DNA of 64,000 nucleotides from Massilia timonae CCUG 45783 (GTDB taxonomy: Bacteria > Pseudomonadota > Gammaproteobacteria > Burkholderiales > Burkholderiaceae_D), in contig NZ_JH992926.1 of the NCBI RefSeq assembly GCF_000315425.1, positions 93,046-157,045 on the forward strand, given 5' to 3'. The notes below the pieces were generated by a model. That model saw only the letters and a list, made by a program, of their open reading frames with translations. It did no database searches and was not told the DNA's origin. Both the position numbers and the translations under genes were made by a program. This document shows positions 60,616 through 64,000 of the stretch, in pieces; position 1 is the first letter of the stretch; each line of letters opens with the position of its first letter.

Positions 60616-63183
60616 ATGCACAAACCACTCGCTATCGTCGTGGCGCTCGCCGCCGCATTCTCGCAACACGCCGTCGCCCAGGACATCGAAAAAGTCGTCG
60701 TCACCGGCTCCAACATCCGCACCACGCAAAAGGAAGGCGCCAGCGCGGTCCAGGTCATCTCCGCCAAGGAGCTGGCCGCCACCGGCAAGGCCAGCATCGC
60801 CGACGTGATCCGTTCGATCTCGGCCAACAGCGGCAACAGCTACAACGAACAGTTCACCGGCAGCTTCTCGGCCGGCACCGCCGGCCTGTCGCTGCGCGGC
60901 CTGGGCCAGAAGAACACGCTGATCCTGGTGAACGGCAAGCGCGTCAGCCCTTACGCCACCGCCCAGAACCTGCAGGAAGTCTTCGTCGACCTGAACAGCC
61001 TGCCGATGGCGGCGGTGCAGCGCATCGAGGTGCTGAAGGACGGCGCATCGTCGGTCTACGGTTCGGACGCCGTCGCCGGCGTGGTCAACATCATTCTCTA
61101 CAAGGAGTTCAAGGGCACCGAGATCAGCGCCCAGGCCGGACGCTCCACCGAGGGAACCGGCCAGGACGACAAGAGCGTGACCCTGCAGTCCGGCTTCGGT
61201 TCGCTGGTCGAGGATGGCTACAGCGTCGTGTTCTCGCTTGATGCCCAGTGGCGCGACAAGCTGCAGCAGGACCAGGTGGGCTGGATGGCCGGCAGCGACT
61301 TCCGCGGCAATCCGAACGGGACCCTGGCCTGGGTGCCGACCAACTACGTCAACAACGACCCGACCCAGTGGCTGGGCGGCGCATCCGGCGCGAATGCGGG
61401 TCCGCTGGCGGTGCAGCCCTACGGCGAGATCACGCCTGGCCGCAGCGGTAACGTTCTGGCCTACAACCCGGCCACCTACAAGACCCTGATTCCGGGCATC
61501 CAGCGCGCCCACGCCTCGCTGCGCGGCGCCGTCAAGCTGGGCCAGGACCACGAGGCCTATGCCGAGGTGCTGTACGGCCGCTCGCGCGCCGACCAGACCT
61601 TCAGCGCACCGCTGACCGTCGGCACCGGCCTGCGCGCCTGGAACGACGCCACCCAGCAGCTCGACAACATCAACGTGGTGCTGCCGGTCGGCCATCCGAA
61701 CAATCCCGGCGCCACGCCGCTGCCGTTCAACGCCACCCTGTTCGACCTGGGCCCGCGCATGAAGCAGGGCCGTGTGGAGTTCTTCCGCGTGTTGACAGGC
61801 GTGAAGGGCTATGCCGGCGGCTGGGAATACGACGCCTCGGTCGGCCACTCCGGCAGCGAGCTGAAGGAAACCGTGCAGAACTTCGTCAACCGCTACGAGT
61901 TCGAGAAGGTGCTCGCGGACGGCAGCTATGACTTCGTCAACCAGGCCAATAACAGCGAGGAAGTGCGCAACCGCCTGCGCCTGTCGACGCTGCGCCCGGC
62001 CGAGTCGAAGCTCACCACGGTCGACCTGAGCGCGACCCGCGAACTGGTGCAGCTGCCGGCCGGGGCGCTCGGCTTCGCCGCCGGCGCCCAGTGGCGGCGC
62101 GAAGAGATGGATTCGCAGACCTCGACCGCGGTGCTGTCGGGCACCGAGCTGCGCCCGGCGATCAACATCATCGATGGCAGCCGTGACGTGGCGGCGCTGT
62201 TCGCCGAGCTGAACGTGCCGGTGCTGAAAGACCTGAGCGTCAACCTGGCCGGGCGCGGCGACCATTACGACGACTTCGGCAGCGCCTTCTCGCCCAAGGC
62301 CAGCGTGCGCTGGCAGGCGGCGCCGTGGCTGCTGGTGCGCGGCACGCTGTCGCGGGGCTTCCGCGCGCCGTCGCTGCCCGAGATCACCAACTCGACCTCG
62401 GTCAGCTACGGCAACGTGGTCGATCCGCGCGATCCGATCTCGCCGACCCAGGCGCGCGGCATCACCAACCTGACGATCGCCAACCCCGACCTGTCGCCGG
62501 AGCGCTCGACCAATGCCAACTTCGGCATCGTGCTGGCCCCGAACAACCGCACCAGCCTGGGCCTGGACTTCTACCGCATCCGTACCGAGGGTGTGATCGG
62601 CACCGAATCGGCCGACAACATCATCGCCAACGAAGCGTCGGCGCCCGGCAAGATCGTGCGCGACGCCCAGGGCCGCATCCTGACCCTGTACCGCCAGTAT
62701 GCCAACCAGGGCAACCGCGTGGTGTCGGGCTTCGACGTCGACCTGCGCCACGTGCAGCCGCTGGCCGCTTACGGCAAGCTGACCCTGAACGCGCAACTGA
62801 GCCGGGTGCTGTCGTTCGAACAGCCGCTGGCGGTCGGCCTGCCGCTCACGGAAGGCGCCGGCAACAACTACTTCGGCTCGATTCCGAAGTGGCGCGGCGT
62901 GACCGGCCTGAGCTGGGACATCCAGGACTGGAGCAATACGCTGGTGTGGAACTATGTCGACGGCTACGACCAGACCACCCGTCCGGGCGAGCGCGTCAAG
63001 CCGTACGGCACCTTCGACCTGAACCTGGCCTGGAAGGCGACCCAGGCGGCCACCGTCAGCTTCATCGTGCACAACCTGGGCGACAAGCGTCCGTCATGGG
63101 ATTCGTCGACCGCCTTCTTCGACTACACCCAGGGCGATCCGCGCGGCCGGGTGGCGTCGGTGAAGGTCAATTACCGCTTCTAA
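60616..63183 (+). CDS. TonB-dependent receptor
   Basis: An 855-residue outer-membrane transporter. The signal peptide ends at AVAQD, and the TonB-box region is IEKVVVTGSNIR. The plug has SIADVIRSISANSGNSYNEQFTGSFSAGTAGLSLRGLGQKNTLILVNGKRVSPY and VQRIEVLKDGASSVYGSDAVAGVVNIILYK. It ends in KVNYRF. AGGAA lies before the ATG at 60616. It shares no operator with the pectin locus, so its substrate is unknown; the same receptor subclass takes up peptides, sugars or metal complexes. The next sequence downstream is a broken LytTR regulator. Confidence 0.9.
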   Translation: MHKPLAIVVALAAAFSQHAVAQDIEKVVVTGSNIRTTQKEGASAVQVISAKELAATGKASIADVIRSISANSGNSYNEQFTGSFSAGTAGLSLRGLGQKNTLILVNGKRVSPYATAQNLQEVFVDLNSLPMAAVQRIEVLKDGASSVYGSDAVAGVVNIILYKEFKGTEISAQAGRSTEGTGQDDKSVTLQSGFGSLVEDGYSVVFSLDAQWRDKLQQDQVGWMAGSDFRGNPNGTLAWVPTNYVNNDPTQWLGGASGANAGPLAVQPYGEITPGRSGNVLAYNPATYKTLIPGIQRAHASLRGAVKLGQDHEAYAEVLYGRSRADQTFSAPLTVGTGLRAWNDATQQLDNINVVLPVGHPNNPGATPLPFNATLFDLGPRMKQGRVEFFRVLTGVKGYAGGWEYDASVGHSGSELKETVQNFVNRYEFEKVLADGSYDFVNQANNSEEVRNRLRLSTLRPAESKLTTVDLSATRELVQLPAGALGFAAGAQWRREEMDSQTSTAVLSGTELRPAINIIDGSRDVAALFAELNVPVLKDLSVNLAGRGDHYDDFGSAFSPKASVRWQAAPWLLVRGTLSRGFRAPSLPEITNSTSVSYGNVVDPRDPISPTQARGITNLTIANPDLSPERSTNANFGIVLAPNNRTSLGLDFYRIRTEGVIGTESADNIIANEASAPGKIVRDAQGRILTLYRQYANQGNRVVSGFDVDLRHVQPLAAYGKLTLNAQLSRVLSFEQPLAVGLPLTEGAGNNYFGSIPKWRGVTGLSWDIQDWSNTLVWNYVDGYDQTTRPGERVKPYGTFDLNLAWKATQAATVSFIVHNLGDKRPSWDSSTAFFDYTQGDPRGRVASVKVNYRF

Positions 63184-63259
63184 GCGCTGCCGCGAAGCGG
63201 TTTCGGCCGCCCCCGTAGCCGCTTCGCACCGTGCTTTCTCCGGTTCGTCGCAGGACGGC

Positions 63260-63812
63260 TTGCCGGGCGCTCGCCCCCTCATTGACTATGCGGTCGAGGC
63301 TTTCGAGCGGGCCGCAGTGGACTACGTGCTCAAGCCGGTCAGCGCGGGCCGACTGGGCAAGACGGTGGAGCGCCTGCGCGCGCTGGTTGAGGCGCGCCGG
63401 GAGCAGGCAGCGGGCGTGGGGGGGCACGGACTCGCTGGGCCAACTGCTCGGCCAGCTCCAGGCGCTGCTGCCGGCGGCAGCATCGATCGAGCGCTTGACG
63501 ACGGTGCGGGCGGCGGTCGGTAATGTGGTGCGGATGATCCCGGTGGCCGACATCGTGTTCTTCCAGGCGGTCGACAAGTACGTGAACGTGGCGACGGCGG
63601 ACAGCGAGGCGCTGATTCGGGTGCCGCTGAAGGATTTGCTGCCGCAGCTCGATCCGGACCGGTTCCGACAGGTCAGCCGCAGCATGGTGGTGAATATGGC
63701 GTGCGTGCTGAGTGCGGTGCGGGATGACATGGGCAAGGTGACCCTGAACCTGCGCGGGCGGGCGGACAAGCCGCGGGTGAGTCCGGTGTATGCGCATTTG
63801 TTCAGGCAGATG
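63260..63812 (+). pseudogene. Remnant of a LytTR-type response regulator (N-terminal deletion and frameshift)
   Basis: The remnant starts in the last part of a receiver domain (IDYAVEAFERAAVDYVLKPVSAGRLGKTVERLRALV). The phospho-acceptor region is missing. A run of seven G (63418-63424) then shifts the frame; dropping one G joins GVGGTDSLGQLLGQLQALLP in frame with a LytTR DNA-binding domain (IPVADIVFFQAVDKYVNVATAD, then QVSRSMVVNMACV and a final HLFRQM). No stop follows at the expected place, so the 3' end is damaged as well. No histidine kinase partner lies nearby. Confidence 0.8.
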
Positions 63813-63828
63813 TCGGCTACTTGTGACG

Positions 63829-63999
63829 CTACTCGACCTCCGGGAAGAACATCACGCTGTCGACGTCACCATTGCTCTTGTCTGTCAAAAAGACCAGTAG
63901 ATAACCGGTGTTTGTCAACGTAGTTGTCGCGTCATCTCAAGCTGCTTGCTGTAGTGCTTCTGGCCGAATCCGTTCCGGATTCAACCAGACTTGATCGTC
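63829..63999 (-). pseudogene. Unrecognised coding-like remnant at the right edge
   Basis: On the minus strand one frame reads DQVWLNPERIRPEALQQAA then a TGA (63937-63939) and continues in the same frame as TNTGYLLVFLTDKSNGDVDSVMFFPEVE to a TAG at 63829-63831. Both halves look protein-like, but neither has a start in the window. It could be the end of a gene entering from the right followed by the tail of another, or one gene with an internal stop. Family unknown. Confidence 0.3.
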
Positions 64000-64000
64000 A

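Noticed and set aside
60436..63072. An 878-codon minus-strand frame opposite the last TonB receptor
   Set aside because: Same shadow effect; it has no plausible start signal or motif and the plus strand is clearly coding.
63829..63999. In-frame TGA as a selenocysteine codon
   Set aside because: No SECIS-like hairpin is apparent and the two halves do not form a recognisable selenoprotein; ordinary decay or two separate ends is simpler.

Overview
The window looks like the chromosome of a free-living, high-GC betaproteobacterium of the Oxalobacteraceae (Massilia/Duganella/Pseudoduganella type). I infer this from codon use, the many TonB-dependent receptors, the pectin-degradation locus and the style of the type VI secretion genes; no rRNA or tRNA gene is present to confirm it.

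Layout. 1-2.3 kb: the end of a pqiB-like MCE gene, pqiC, and three small exported proteins, one with a phospholipase A2-like motif. 2.4-7.4 kb: a PRISE-type reductase, a Fur-box-controlled siderophore receptor, a RidA-family protein and a LysR regulator. 7.6-16.2 kb: a type VI secretion (T6SS) island with VgrG, a DUF4123 adaptor, a VasX-like effector and a membrane DUF6708 protein that is probably the immunity factor. An IS256-family element has cut the effector near its 3' end; removing the element and one target duplication rejoins the frame exactly. 16.3-24.8 kb: housekeeping and accessory genes (exported methyltransferase, APC permease, PhaC-like hydrolase, HGSNAT-like membrane protein, 2-hydroxyacid dehydrogenase, siderophore-interacting protein divergent from a MarR regulator, glucose-6-phosphate dehydrogenase). 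24.96-26.04 kb: a complete IS1595-family element inserted in the U-tract of a terminator.

26-55.6 kb is one large pectin/galacturonate locus. Outer-membrane uptake is covered by two TonB-dependent receptors. Depolymerisation is covered by GH28, GH105, two PL1 pectate lyases (one fused to a CE8 pectin methylesterase), a CE12 acetylesterase and an esterase-GH43 fusion. An ExuT-like MFS carrier handles inner-membrane uptake. Catabolism follows the oxidative route: uronate dehydrogenase, SMP-30 lactonase, galactarate dehydratase (GarD), KdgD, then alpha-ketoglutarate semialdehyde dehydrogenase. Two FadR-type GntR regulators lie inside it. A recurring operator (TTGGTC-N-GRCCAA) sits in the 17-bp spacer of three near-identical promoters, plus extra copies, and ties most of the locus into one regulon. 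A different palindrome precedes the kdgD operon.

55.7-64 kb: a repetitive Ala-rich lipoprotein, a LysR/EamA divergent pair, a MOSC protein with an alkyltransferase-like tail, an M28 peptidase, another TonB-dependent receptor, and a decayed LytTR response regulator at the right edge.
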